Shown here: positions 10,054-21,042 of the stretch, piece by piece
Layout of the letters: the number at the start of each line of letters is the position of its first letter
Position numbering within the stretch: the first letter of the stretch is position 1
Assembly: GCA_920105625.2 (NCBI GenBank)
Contig: OV050030.1
Span: forward strand, 87,963,152 to 88,027,151
Source of the DNA: Clusia tigrina
Taxonomy: Eukaryota > Arthropoda > Insecta > Diptera > Clusiidae
Reading direction: 5' to 3'
DNA length: 64,000 nt
The notes under the pieces: model-generated
What the model was told of the DNA's origin: nothing
Database searches by the model: none
The model's input: only the letters and a program-made list of their open reading frames with translations
Position numbers and translations under genes: made by a program

Positions 10054-10075
10054 TGACTGCACTGGTGCATGCATC

Positions 10076-10731
10076 TCATTTTCTGTTCTTAATATATAAT
10101 TTTTTTATATTTCTTACCATGGGTCTCGTTATAACATTTATGCTCTTTGGTATCATACTATTTAGATCATCAGACTGAAGTGCTATTCTTGAAAGGGCGT
10201 CTACGTTGGTATTTATTCTTCCTTGTTTGAATAAAACTGTGAAATCATATTCCATTAGATCCACTCTAATCCTAGTTAGTTTGGATGATGGATTTTTATG
10301 AGAAAAAATACTCATAAGTGGTCTGTGGTCAGTGTACACTATGAATTTCTTGCGAAATAAGTATGGCATGAAATAATTAATACCCCAGTGTATCGCTAAA
10401 AGTTCCTTCTCAATCACTGCTTTAATCAGGTCGTGCTTGTTGAGTGCTCTACTTGCGTATGCGATTGGTTTGTCTCTACCAACTTCTCCTTGCGACAAGA
10501 TTGCACCTAAAGCATGATTGGACGCATCAGTGGTTAATATGATGGTTTTAGAGAAATCTGGGTAGCTTAGTATAGGAGGGGACATAAGTTTTTGCTTTAA
10601 TGTTTGGAATGGAGTATTGTATTTTTCTTTCAAAGAGTATTTAAAGGTTTCGCAATGTCTGCGAAGTTATTTACAAATCTTCGATGATAGTTGCAAAATG
10701 CAACAAATCTCCTAGATTCATAGGCTTTGGG
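10076..10731 (-). pseudogene. pol: RT thumb and RNase H of 412/mdg1-like element, second copy
   Basis: Duplicate of 2,363-3,018. The RNase H motifs (TTDASNHALGAILSQ, YTDHRPL, NVDALSRI) are intact over 185 codons. The only protein difference seen from unit A is His to Gln near the C-terminus (ALHSDD versus ALQSDD). Confidence 0.85.
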
Positions 10732-10742
10732 TAGTTTTTAAT

Positions 10743-11143
10743 TTTTTTAATATTATTTTTATTAAACCATTTATTTGTAATTTTATCTTACTCCATTGGA
10801 AACTAGCAATAAGTTATCAAATCTTAAAACTAATGTATTAAATATGCTCTTTGCCTATTGCTTGGAGCTATTTGGGTTCTACTAGTTCATATATATTAAT
10901 TAATTAGAATTTTAAAAAGAAGAGGGAAACAAAATTTTATATAAATTTATATTACAGATTAGTTGGTAAATAAGTTTAGAAACATGGTTTCGTTGGACGT
11001 GAAGCAGAATTCTGCTGGAGTATACTTCTTGCAAGTATCTTCGGATGATTTTGCAGGCGATTCAGGTATTTCGCTTCTATGTGCTTCCTCCAAGTTAATC
11101 TACGGTCAAGATGGATTCCTAAACCTGGATTCCTATTCACTAC
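10743..11143 (-). pseudogene. Jockey-like LINE 3' segment, second copy with 271-bp deletion
   Basis: Duplicate of 3,030-3,701 lacking the bases equivalent to 3,360-3,630. The deletion ends share TTTC (3,356-3,359 and 3,627-3,630), a microhomology footprint. It removes the middle of the RT C-terminal region, so AKYLNRLQNHP is now joined directly behind RLTWRKHIE. Confidence 0.85.
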
Positions 11144-12714
11144 TGTAAGAACCAAAATCTTCTGTGGGAAATTTTGGCCCACACCACAGGTGACAGAGTC
11201 GCTATATACACACAAACACCATGAATAACAGACCGAATAATTGCATCTTGGAAACGCCCACAATGCAACCCAAAACAACTGCAGTGAGAACCTAACGAAA
11301 AGAACTACAAGCATTGTAACCAATTAGCGCGGCCGTGGTAGGAGCGCAGATCAGCAGCAGCATGTTAGACCAGTTGGAATAATAGCAATTATAACAAAAA
11401 ACCCAACCACCACAGCCAACGATCTTGCCAATCAGCGCTATGCATGCGAAGAGCGAGGAAAAACACAGCGACGAGGAATACAACAAATACATGCAGGACA
11501 AGAGAAGGTGAGTGCACGAACTCAGCGGTGGAATTTGCCGAGTGCGCTCGCTCGGAAATCTTACACCAACAACACGAAGAAACGAGAGCGAAACACAAGA
11601 GGGACAACGACAGAGCAACCACCACGCCAACGACCAGCACGTACAAAGCAGAAGGAGGAATACAAATGAATTGCTGGTTGTCAGTTAAATTAAATATTTA
11701 ACAACAACACCACTACAGGATTCCGGACAGCGCTGCTGGCAGGCAACAATACTGCAGGCTAACCAGGGACCGTTGGAGTGAGGTGGCTGACCGCCAGAAG
11801 TTGAAGGTGGCCCAAGGGCAAAAGACTACAACACCAACAAGCCTGACTGCAACAACAACAAGCCTGACTGCAACAACAACAAGCCTGCCACAACAACAAC
11901 AATCGACTACTGGCCAACGGAAGTAAAGTCACACAACGGTGGCCTGCTAATAACAAGATGTGTCAGCCGCTGCGACCTGGGACTATATAAACCACGTAGC
12001 CCAGGCAGCAGGTCTCTTCTTCGGACACCAGCATCCTGACAAACCACAGCTCTACGCCATACCAAGAACAACACGAACACAAAAGTTTAGCGAGAACATC
12101 TGGTTTTTTAATCGTTTTCTCGCTAAGCCATAGACAGACAGAGACTACAGGGATTCAGTGAGAGCCTCTGGTTTTTAATCGTTCTCCCACTGAATCACTG
12201 AGACACATACGCAACCGAGTCTTAGGAACTTAGGGGGAACCTCTAGTTCTTTAATCGTTTTCCCACTAACTCATACAGATACCATAGGGATTCAGTGAGA
12301 GCCTCTGGTTTTTAATCGTTAGCCCACTGAATCACTGAGACACATACGCAACCGAGACTTAGGGACTTAGGGGGAACCTCTGGTTCTTTAATCGTTTTCC
12401 CACTAAGTCATACAGAGACCATAGGGACTCAGTGAGAGCCTCTGGTTTTTTAATCGTTCTCCCACTGAGTCACAGAGACACACACTTACCGGGACGTTAG
12501 AGCCACGAAAACAAGTACACATTGAGTAAGTTATTTATACAAACATAGAGTTAAGGAAGTAGAACTGTTTCGAGCAAGGACTAACAAGAGTCCATAATCT
12601 ATATACTAAATAAATACGTTGAAATTAATTTAACTCACAGGATTTTTATATTTTTCTGTATACGACCCCTGGAGCCGCTGAGTTTTACCGCAGCTATAAA
12701 AAAGAGTCGTTACA
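11144..12714 (+). repeat. LTR B of gag-protease LTR element (1,571 bp)
   Basis: 5' LTR of the more complete copy; TGTAAGAACC to GTCGTTACA, preceded by CTAC at 11,140-11,143. It carries the same TATA box, CAA repeats, hairpin array (12,087-12,471) and AATAAA as LTR A. Some substitutions are private to B (for example CATGTTAG where A and C have CATATTAG), so B has drifted since the tandem duplication. One hairpin arm is altered (CTAACT in place of CTAAGT near 12,268), leaving a single mismatch in stem three. Confidence 0.9.
12087..12471 (+). repeat. Array of six stem-loops in LTR B leader
   Basis: Same array as at 4,645-5,029, shifted by 7,442 bp. All six inverted repeats and loop cores are present; only the third stem has one unpaired position. 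Confidence 0.8.
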
Positions 12715-12715
12715 G

Positions 12716-12733
12716 TGGCGCCCGAGCAGGGAC
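12716..12733 (+). promoter_or_regulatory. Primer binding site of LTR element, copy B
   Basis: TGGCGCCCGAGCAGGGAC, one base after LTR B; identical to copy A. Confidence 0.75.
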
Positions 12734-12934
12734 TCTGAGTAAAAGAAAACTAAGTCAGCGCATCAGACTTTTTAAAAGAAAAAAACTAAATCGCAAGGAA
12801 GCTCAGCTCGTGAAAGAATTTACCAGAGCAAAGAGAAAGCTACGTCTACGCAGTCCCGCATAATACAGCCGAATCAGCGCCAGCTTATAATACACACACA
12901 GATTATCTTCATCGTCACCTAAGACTTTCACAGG

Positions 12935-15274
12935 ATGGTGAAAACAAGCTGGGTGTACTTGCTACGCAAGGATGAGCTGGTGATCTTTGCTGATGAATTC
13001 GGTGTGGAGGCTACAGGTACCGTGGATGAAGTCCGTAAACGTCTTTCCGACTTCTTCACTGAAACAGAGCTGACTCAGGATCAGAAATACCAATTGCAGA
13101 AGCTAAAATCCAAGTACGTTAAGAGCACATCCCCAAGGCCGGCTGTGTCCATAGTTACCCGCGAAACGCTGGAAGTGGACAGGCCAGAGGCATACACAGG
13201 TGCAACACTAACGGCAGAGAACTCAGGGGTACGGAGAACACTACAGCATCGCTCCGTGTCACCTGCAACAATGAATCAACAGCACAACGGGATTGTACAG
13301 TACGCCGTTGTGATTGACCAGGTGAGGAAGTGGTTCCTTAACTTTGACGGAGGGCGTGACCCGCTAGCGTTTATAGAGCGAGTCGAGGAACTGGCAGAAG
13401 TTTACGACATAAATAAAGATTTCCTTCCACGTACCATGCCTGAAGTTTTGAGAGAGAGCGCACTTATGTGGTACAGGAATAATAATCGAGCGTGGCACGA
13501 TTGGCGTACATATAGGAGAGACTTTCTAAAATTCTTCTTGCCAGCACGATACATGGAGAAACTCGAAGATCAGATCCGCCAGCGTCACCAGAGACCCAGA
13601 GAAGGGTTCAAGCAGTTTGTAGTTGAATTGCAGAATCTAATGCGGCACTTGGACTATTCCGAAGAACAGAAACTGGAGCGTATTTTCCAGAACAGCCTGC
13701 CAGAATACCAGCTATATGTGCGCCGCAGAGATTTCACATCGCTAGCAGAGCTGATAGAAATGGCTGCAGACTTGGAGAGCATACGGAGAGAAGGCGAACA
13801 ACTACCAGCGCCACCCATACAACGGCGAAGAGAGCAAGGTCCACCACGAGAGGTGAGAAACTGTCAGGTGACGGTAGAGAGCAGAGAGACACCCATTGAA
13901 CCAAGAACAGCCTGCTGGCGTTGTGGCCAAAATGGTCATATAGCACGCATATGTCGCAACGCACAGATCCTGTTCTGTTGGGAGTGTGGTCAAAGGGATG
14001 TGAGGACTATAGAGTGCTGCAAACTAAGAGCACCAACCGATCGAGAGCTACCGACGACAGAAACACAGCATGCCACAAAGGAGAGACAGCCGACTTCCCC
14101 ATTGGAAAACTTATTGCACTGTGACGGACAACGAATCTGCGCCACCGTTTCGATTGGCACAGAAACTGTCACAGCAACACTGGACACAGGGGCAACTCAC
14201 AGTTTTGTGAGCAGAGAGCTAGCACGAAAGCTACGCTCTTCCACCAGCAAATTTGGAAAATCCAATACTAGAGCACGTATGGCAGACGGAAGTGCTAGGA
14301 GAGTCAATGGGACATTGACGGCAATGGTAAGGCTTGGAGAGCAGACATGCGAGCAAGAGCTACTTATCATGCCTGATTCCATTAATGAGCTACTCCTTGG
14401 ACTAGACTTCATGGCAAGCCTAGGAATGACAGTGAAGTGTGGTGAACAGGAGATCACATTGGGACTTCAAAACAATTGCGTGCAACCCCGAGATATTGCA
14501 ATGTGCACGACAATTCGTGTTGAGAATGCCACACAAATCCATTCAACGACTTCCAAGAGGCACGCCAGCGACAAAAGTGTTCAGGTAAAGAGACACAACA
14601 GCGAATACACAGAGAACCAACGAATTCGCAAACACACAACACCAAGAACAAAGATGACTCACACGAACGAATTCACCTGCCACAGACTATGCTCAGCGAA
14701 ATCCCACAGCGAATCCCACAAAAGCATATATAGAAGGGCCACACATGAATCAGCATATGGGTCTCGGAAAAAGGACGCAGGCGCAACCAAACGCGAGGAG
14801 CTGGCACAGCTAAGTCAAAATACAATCAGAGCAATCAGGGTATCTCCTAATCACTTCGCAAAGTCAGAACCATTGCGAAACAACCAAAACATACCACGTA
14901 GACAACGTGACAGATCAAGGGACAACCACCGTGCAATCAAGTGCACCAAACACAGCAGAAGCGATGACAAGAGGAATAAACATGACTTCAATAGCCACCA
15001 ACCCAACAGCATTAAACAACACAGGCAGTCAACAGAGAAACATACGACAAACACAGGCACCTTATTCACATTCCAAAACATAGAAGAGCTACAAGGACCA
15101 AAAGGAGGTGATCTGCCACAGAACTTGGTAGCTGAAGTTATGCAAATAGCCAAAGGGGCTCAGCAAAAACGGACACGAGGGCGAATACGATTTAGGCGAG
15201 ACGCATACAGAGTGACCCTCAACCGTGACGCTGTCATCATTTTTCATCGTTGGCAAAGTGGGGAGGGCGTGTAG
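12935..15274 (+). CDS. gag: Gag-protease polyprotein, copy B (reaches the 3' LTR)
   Basis: 779 codons, the same protein as copy A plus its original C-terminus. Order: gag capsid region, CCHC knuckle, altered second knuckle (His to Val), retropepsin (DTGA, LLLGLDF), long basic tail. The last 25 residues (after GRIRF) run through a polypurine-like GTGGGGAGGG straight to the 3' LTR, and the stop codon TAG (15,272-15,274) is formed by the LTR's own TGTAG start. RT, RNase H and integrase are absent, so the element is a gag-protease-only derivative that would need a relative's polymerase. Whether the C-terminal residues come from the end of a deleted pol or env is unknown. Confidence 0.85.
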   Translation: MVKTSWVYLLRKDELVIFADEFGVEATGTVDEVRKRLSDFFTETELTQDQKYQLQKLKSKYVKSTSPRPAVSIVTRETLEVDRPEAYTGATLTAENSGVRRTLQHRSVSPATMNQQHNGIVQYAVVIDQVRKWFLNFDGGRDPLAFIERVEELAEVYDINKDFLPRTMPEVLRESALMWYRNNNRAWHDWRTYRRDFLKFFLPARYMEKLEDQIRQRHQRPREGFKQFVVELQNLMRHLDYSEEQKLERIFQNSLPEYQLYVRRRDFTSLAELIEMAADLESIRREGEQLPAPPIQRRREQGPPREVRNCQVTVESRETPIEPRTACWRCGQNGHIARICRNAQILFCWECGQRDVRTIECCKLRAPTDRELPTTETQHATKERQPTSPLENLLHCDGQRICATVSIGTETVTATLDTGATHSFVSRELARKLRSSTSKFGKSNTRARMADGSARRVNGTLTAMVRLGEQTCEQELLIMPDSINELLLGLDFMASLGMTVKCGEQEITLGLQNNCVQPRDIAMCTTIRVENATQIHSTTSKRHASDKSVQVKRHNSEYTENQRIRKHTTPRTKMTHTNEFTCHRLCSAKSHSESHKSIYRRATHESAYGSRKKDAGATKREELAQLSQNTIRAIRVSPNHFAKSEPLRNNQNIPRRQRDRSRDNHRAIKCTKHSRSDDKRNKHDFNSHQPNSIKQHRQSTEKHTTNTGTLFTFQNIEELQGPKGGDLPQNLVAEVMQIAKGAQQKRTRGRIRFRRDAYRVTLNRDAVIIFHRWQSGEGV

Positions 15275-16839
15275 GAACCAAAATCTTCTGTGGGAAATTT
15301 TGGCCCGCACCACAGGTGACAGAGTCGCTATATACACACAAACACCATGAATAACAGACCGAATAATTGCATCTTGGAAACGCCCACAATGCCAACCGAA
15401 ACAACTGCAGTGATAACCTAACGAAAAGAACTACAAGCATTGTAACCAATTAGCGCGGCCGTGGTAGGAGCGCAGATCAGCAGCAGCATATTAGACCAGT
15501 TGGAATAATAGTAATTACAACAAAAAACCCGACCACCACAGCCAACGATCTTGCCAATCAGCGCTATGCTTGCGAAGAGCGAGGAAAAACACAGCGACGA
15601 GGAATACAACAAATACATGCAGGACAAGAGAAGGTGAGTGCACGAACTCAACGGTGGAATTTGCCGAGTGCGCTCGCTCGGAAATCTTACACCAACAACA
15701 CGAAGAAACGAGAGCGAAACACAAGAGGGACAACGACAGAGCAACCACCACGCCAACGACCAGCACGTACAAAGCAGAAGGAGGAATACAAATGAATTGC
15801 TGGTTGTCAGTTAAATTAAATATTTAACAACAACACCACTACAGGATTCCGGACAGCGCTGCTGGCAGGCAACAATACTGCAGGCTAACCAGGGACCGTT
15901 GGAGTGAGGTGGCTGACCGCCAGAAGTTGAAGGTGGCCCAAGGGCAAAAGACTACAACACCAACAAGCCTGACTGCAACAACAACAAGCCTGACTGCAAC
16001 AACAACAAGCCTGCCACAACAACAACAATCGACTACTGGCCAACGGAAGTAAAGTCACACAACGGTGGCCTGCTAATAACAAGATGTGTCAGCCGCTGCG
16101 ACCTGGGACTATATAAACCACGTAGCCCAGGCAGCAGGTCTCTTCTTCGGACACCAGCATCCTGACTAACCACAGCTCTACGCCATACCAAGAACAACAC
16201 GAACACAAAAGTTTAGCGAGAACATCTGGTTTTTTAATCGTTTTCTCGCTAAGCCATAGACAGACAGAGACTACAGGGATTCAGTGAGAGCCTCTGGTTT
16301 TTAATCGTTCTCCCACTGAATCACTGAGACGCATACGCAACCGAGTCTTAGGGACTTAGGGGGAACCTCTGGTTCTTTAATCGTTTTCCCACTAAGTCAC
16401 ACAGAGACCATAGGGATTCAGTGAGAGCCTCTGGTTTTTAATCGTTCTTCCACTGAATCACTGAGACACATACGCAACCGAGACTTAGCGACTTAGGGGG
16501 AACCTCTGGTTCTTTAATCGTTTTCCCACTAAGTCATACAGAGACCATAGGGACTCAGTGAGAGCCTCTGGTTTTTTAATCGTTCTCCCACTGAGTCACA
16601 GAGACACACACTTACCGGGACGTAGAGACACGAAAACAAGTGCACATTGAGTAAGTTATTTATACAAACATAGAGTTAAGGAAGTAGAACTGTTTCGAGC
16701 AAGGACTAACAAGAGTCCATAATCAATATACTAAATAAATACGTTGAAATTAATTTAACTCACAGGATTTTTATATTTTTCTGTATACGACCCCTGGAGC
16801 CGCTGAGTTTTACCCCAGCTATAAAAAAGAGTCGTTACA
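15270..16839 (+). repeat. LTR C, genuine 3' LTR of the element (1,570 bp)
   Basis: Begins TGTAGGAACC and ends GTCGTTACA, followed by CTAC (16,840-16,843), which matches the CTAC before LTRs A and B. This proves a 4-bp target duplication, normal for Ty3/gypsy. TATA, CAA repeats, hairpins and AATAAA are all present. It differs from LTR A and B at scattered positions (for example GACGCATACGC for GACACATACGC). Confidence 0.9.
16213..16597 (+). repeat. Array of six stem-loops in LTR C
   Basis: Third copy of the array, from TTAGCGAGAA (16,213) to CACTGAGTC (ends 16,597). All six stems can still form; substitutions relative to A and B fall mostly in spacers (for example GTTCTTCCACTG). Confidence 0.75.
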
Positions 16840-17440
16840 CTACTGTTGCTTGCGGTATTTTTATGTCATTTAGTGACACAGCTGGACAGGTGCGGGTTCT
16901 GAGGGAGAACGTTATGTGAGTACATTTCGCTTCGTTAACTTAAATACGCCAGTTTGCCAGCCAAGTTTCTACCCCTTTAAGGTGTTCGTTTAGGTCACGA
17001 GATTCGATATGCAGATTTTGATGGGTACTTAAAATAGCTGTGTCGTCAGCAAATGTGGAAGTAACTAGGCTGTTATTTATTGGTAGGTCAGACGTATATA
17101 TTAGGTAGAGAATTGGACCAAGCACACTTCCTTGTGGTACTTCCAGCAAATATTTGAAATTCGGGGGCTACAAATTGCTTGTATTTCACTTTGTACTTCC
17201 TATTCGCTAAGTAAGATTCCAGCACACTGTGTGTGTTGTATGGCAGAAACTTTTTAATCTTGTGCACTAGCCCCTCATGCCAGACTTTATCGAAGGCTTG
17301 GGCAATGTCTAGAAATATAGCTGAACAGTATTTCTTCTGTGCGAAATCTCTTCTAATTTCGCTTGTTATACGGTGTACTTGCTCTATTGTACCGTGCTAT
17401 TTTCTGATCCGAATTGATGAATGTTGCCATTTTGATTTAG
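16840..17440 (-). pseudogene. Jockey-like LINE, middle segment (RT palm)
   Basis: Minus strand. Contains FLDIAQAFDKVWHEGL (about 17,280-17,330), then PQGSVLGPILYLIYTSDLP (about 17,085-17,145) and the catalytic TFADDTAIL (about 17,035-17,060) of a Jockey-type reverse transcriptase, ending in the thumb at LANWRI. Frames change near 17,155 and 17,390. It continues leftward at 3,701 (and 11,143) across the LTR element and rightward at 22,622 across the LOA-type LINE. Confidence 0.85.
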
Positions 17441-17459
17441 GTAGGTAGGTACGGCGGCC

Positions 17460-18498
17460 GCTCGAAGAGGGCGCACTTAGGCCAACATTGACCCTTTGTG
17501 ATACCGCATGGGACAGCAGGTCCTGCCCCTTTCAAAGGTCCAGCCATTCGGAGCTTTTAATGAAGCAACTGATGGAGCTAATCTTTTTTTTTTGACACAT
17601 CTCCCAAGGAGTCTAAAAAGTAGTCGCCTAGAAAAGTACGCCTCCTTCTGGACAGAGCTGGACACGTGCACAACAGGTGAACAGTGGACTCTTCCTCTTC
17701 CTCATCCATGCAGCTCCTGCAGAAGTCGTTAGAGGCGATCCCCAGTCTACACCCGTGTGTGCCTAGAGTCTAGTGTCCCGTTAGGGCGCTAATCACGGGA
17801 CCTATGCTTTGTCTATTTAGAGCCAGTAGGTCCTTAGAGCGCTTGACATTTATCTCTGGCCAGGTTTGTCTAGCTATTTTACATCCTGAAAGTTCAGACC
17901 AGCGCCTGCCCGCTGTTCCTGAGGATATTGTGTTTACTAAGAGCTTACATGTGGCAACAGGAATACCGAATTGCGACCTATCTGGTTCAATCGGTATAGT
18001 AGTACCCTCACGGGCAAGTTCGTCCGCCTTGCAGTTCCCTGGAATATCTCTGTGACCGGGAACCCAGCACAGATGCAGGCGGGTCTGCTTAGCTATCTCG
18101 TCTAAAGATTTGCGGCACCTCTTGACGGCTTTTGAGGTGATAATAACCGAATCCAGGAAGCGCAAAGCAGCTTTGCTGTCGGACAGAATGCAAATATCAA
18201 GTCCAGATATCTTCTTCTTCCTTAGCCAAGACAGTGCTGCCTCTATAGCCGCCACCTCTGCCTGAAAAACACGGCAGTGGTCGGGCATCCTAAAGGACAT
18301 GTTAATGTCCAAATCTTCTAAGAATACACCACCTCCCACCCTACTCTGTAGTTTGGATCCATCTGCGTTGATGTGAGCCCTTTCTACATGAGGGGGAGCC
18401 ATCATTCCATTCGTCCCTGGAGGGAATGGAGATCTTGCACATATCATTGAAGGCGTATATTGATGTGATGTAGTCGAAAGAGTCAGGAATACCCTCAA
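17460..18498 (-). pseudogene. RNase H and C-terminal zinc motif of LOA-type ORF2
   Basis: Minus strand. RNase H motifs in order: HINADGSKLQSRVGGGVF (catalytic Asp), FQAEVAAIEAAL (Glu), ICILSDSKAALRFL (Asp), LCWVPGHRDIPGNCKADELA (His and Asp). A stop codon near 17,770 separates this from a CCHC-like end, CRSCMDEEEEESTVHLLC, at about 17,640-17,720. The frame overlaps that of the RT segment, so a frameshift lies near 18,340-18,500. Confidence 0.85.
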
Positions 18499-20322
18499 AA
18501 TGTCTTAAAATGGACGTATGACCTACATTCCTGGCATCCCATTGATGCGTAGCTTTTAGCCTGATAGCTGAGTTTGCAGCCATTTTTTCGCCAAAATGCC
18601 TAACAGGCAGCAGATTGAGCATAATGTCCAATGCTGCCGTTGGAGTCGTTCTAATGGCACTACTTATGAATACCTCTGCCGTTCTTTGTACCTTTGTTAT
18701 CAGCCTATTGTATGTGGACTTACTTAGGGCTGTCCACCAAGCAAGCACCCCATAGAACAGGACTGGTCGTACCACAGCTGTGGATATCCAATAGGCTACC
18801 TTAGGCTGTAACCCCCATTTTTTTCCTATAACTCTTTTGCAAGAGTACAGAGCTACCTGAGCCTTCCTAATGCGCTCGCTTATATTAGCCTTCCAGTTCA
18901 GCTTCCTATCTAGAATTTTATAACTCCTAGTGAAGAGTACCAGCTTAGTCTTGGTCGGATTAACCCCCAACCCACAGTCAGTAGTCCATTTAGAGAGAAT
19001 GTTCAGCAAGTTTTGCATCAAGTCCCTCAAAGTAAATATGTATTTACCCGAGATACTAATAGCAACATCATCCGCATACGCAACCACCTTGCAGCCTTCC
19101 CTCCCCAGTCGAACAAGCAGCTGATTTACCGCAAGATTCCAGAGTAGGGCTGAAAGAAGTCCACTTTGAGGTGTGCCTCTGCACACGGACTTCTTGGCCG
19201 ACGCCGCCTCCAGCTGTGAACTGATTATCCTGCTACTAAGCATGTTTTCAATCCACCTGCTAATGGCGGGTTCCACCTCCAAGTCCCACATCGCACCGAT
19301 TATTGCGTCTGATTTGATGTTGTTAAAAGCTCCCTCAATGTCCAGGAAAGCCACTAGGGAGAACACCTTGTTGTGCAGGGAGCACTCAATACTAGAGACT
19401 AAGGATTGTAAAGCGGTCTCCACCGATTTACCCTCGAAGTAGGCATGCTGAGAGACTGACAGCTTCTGTCTGTCTATAGTGAGCCTTAGATGAATGTCTA
19501 ACAATCTTTCCAGGATTTTTAGACAGAAGGAGGACAGACTAATGGGTCTTAAGTCCCCTGAACTGTGTGCGAACTTTTGCCGGCCTTGGGTATAAAAATT
19601 ACCCTCACATGCTTCCATGAGTCTGGAATATACGCTAATTCAACACAACTATTATAGATCTTTAACAGCCACTCTATTATTAGATACTCTGACTGCTGAA
19701 TTTCAATTGGAGCTACACCATCTGGGCCAGATGCTTTAAATGGTTTGAAGCTATGGATAGCCCATTGCAATTTTGGCTTCGTGACTATGTCTGAGTTGAC
19801 TTCAACTATATTCCCACTGGGATTCGTTCTCCGCGGAATGGTACTCGAGCAACCAGGGAAGTGAGTCTCCAGAAGAAGCTCTAGAGTCTCATTATTATTT
19901 GAAGTCCAGGATCCATCTTCCGTCCTCAGGTAACCAGGCACCATTGGAGCAGTTGATAGGATCTTCCTCAACCTGGACGTCTCAGAGATATCTTCTACGT
20001 CACCGCAAAAGTTTCTCCACGATTCTCTCTGTGCCTTCCTAAGCTTTCTTTTGAAAGCTCTGAGTGCTGCCTTATGTAAAGCCCAGTCTGCACTATCTCT
20101 AGACTTCTTTGCGCTGTTGAAAAGGCTCCTACAGTTTTGTCTGATTCCCCTAATTTCCTCCCCCCACCATGTGGGTTTTTGTTTCCCACTGGGTCTACTG
20201 AGGGGGCAAGAGACCAATAGAGCCTTATTAAGAGCAACCGTTAGAACCTCCACAGACCTATCAATTTCGTCACACGTGCTTGTGCTTGTGGGGCTCTGAG
20301 GTACTAGTCTAGCTACAGTCAC
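18341..20322 (-). pseudogene. Reverse transcriptase of LOA-type ORF2
   Basis: Two overlapping open stretches (19,549-20,322 and 18,341-19,618) make up the RT with one frameshift near 19,580. Motifs: FKASGPDGVAPIEIQQSE, WKHVRVIFIPKAGK, DLRPISLSSFCLKILERLLD, AFLDIEGAFNN, CRGTPQSGLLSALLWNLAVN and the catalytic VVAYADDVAIS near 19,070. In the GTPQ block, Ser and Ala replace the usual Gly and Pro. Confidence 0.85.
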
Positions 20323-21042
20323 TTTGTAGAAGTCCCAGTTTGCTTTCCTGACATTTCTAAAAGCCTTAGGGCTAGGTAGACTATCTAGAAGATCAAACTG
20401 AACTAACCTATGATCCCAAAAGGAAAGTTCCTCTAGAACTCTCCAATTTGAGTTCCGATCAAAAATTGATTCGGAGGCAAGGGTTAAGTCAAGGACTTCT
20501 TGCCTATTAGCAGTAATGAAAGTGGGCTCTGACTCCTTATTGCATACAGAAAGGTTAGTCGTTACAATATATTCATATAATGACTAACCTGGTTCATTGA
20601 CATCCGTGCTTCCCCAGATATCGTGGTGCGCATTGGCATCGCATCCAATAATGACAGCCACCCGTTGCGCCTTTGCATCCACAACAAGCTTCTGTAGCTT
20701 GGCTTCTGGAAGGATTTCATGGTAATGCGCCATATAGGCCGAGACCAACCAGTACCGTCCCTTGCCAGTTTCCAGGCAGACGGCCGCTAAATCCTTGTTG
20801 CTGTAATTGGGGAGAATAAATGAGCTAACATTATTCCTAATGAGGATACAAGACTTAGGTCTTCCTTCACTTACGGTATACAACAGGCTGTAATTTTCAG
20901 TCCTGAGACCACATACCAAGCCCCCGTGTGTCCAGGGTTCTTGGATCAGGACAACGTCTACTCCACCTTTTGCAAGATGGAGCTGAAGGCTGGCAGACGC
21001 CGCCTTCGAGTGATGGAGGTTAATCTGCACTATTCGTAGCAT
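20323..21042 (-). pseudogene. AP endonuclease of LOA-type ORF2
   Basis: The frame opens with MLRIVQINLHHSKAAS, followed by VLIQEPWTHGG, KSCILIRN and IIGCDANAHHDIWGSTDVN, the standard N-terminal APE-type nuclease of LINEs. A stop at 20,584 cuts it; the domain resumes in another frame with EPTFITANRQEVLDLTL and FWDHRLVQFDL, where the usual SDH triad position reads WDH. The ATG overlaps the end of ORF1 by 23 bp. Confidence 0.8.

Larger units (their letters stand above)
7752..15193. repeat. Tandem duplication, unit B (7,442 bp)
   Basis: Direct repeat of 38-7,751. Offsets are 7,714, then 7,713 after a 1-bp deletion near 9,474, then 7,442 after a 271-bp deletion that corresponds to 3,360-3,630 of unit A. 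Unit B continues past 15,193 into the genuine 3' LTR, so this is the copy that keeps the original right flank. In the gag genes only about ten substitutions separate the units, so the duplication is young relative to the decay of the elements it contains. Confidence 0.9.
11144..16839 (+). mobile_element. Gag-protease-only LTR retrotransposon (Osvaldo-like?)
   Basis: Complete element of 5,696 bp with 1.57-kb LTRs, primer site, one uninterrupted gag-protease gene and a purine-rich stretch before the 3' LTR. It is flanked by CTAC and inserted in the Jockey-like LINE. The internal region is only about 2.55 kb against 5 kb or more in autonomous relatives, so polymerase and integrase functions must come in trans. 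Unit A holds the left half of the same insertion, copied by the tandem duplication. Placement in the Osvaldo/Ulysses group is tentative. Confidence 0.85.

Noticed and set aside
38..15193. Origin of the third LTR by LTR-LTR recombination
   Set aside because: The repeated block starts in a RNase H relic outside the LTR element and ends in gag, so its ends are not LTR ends.
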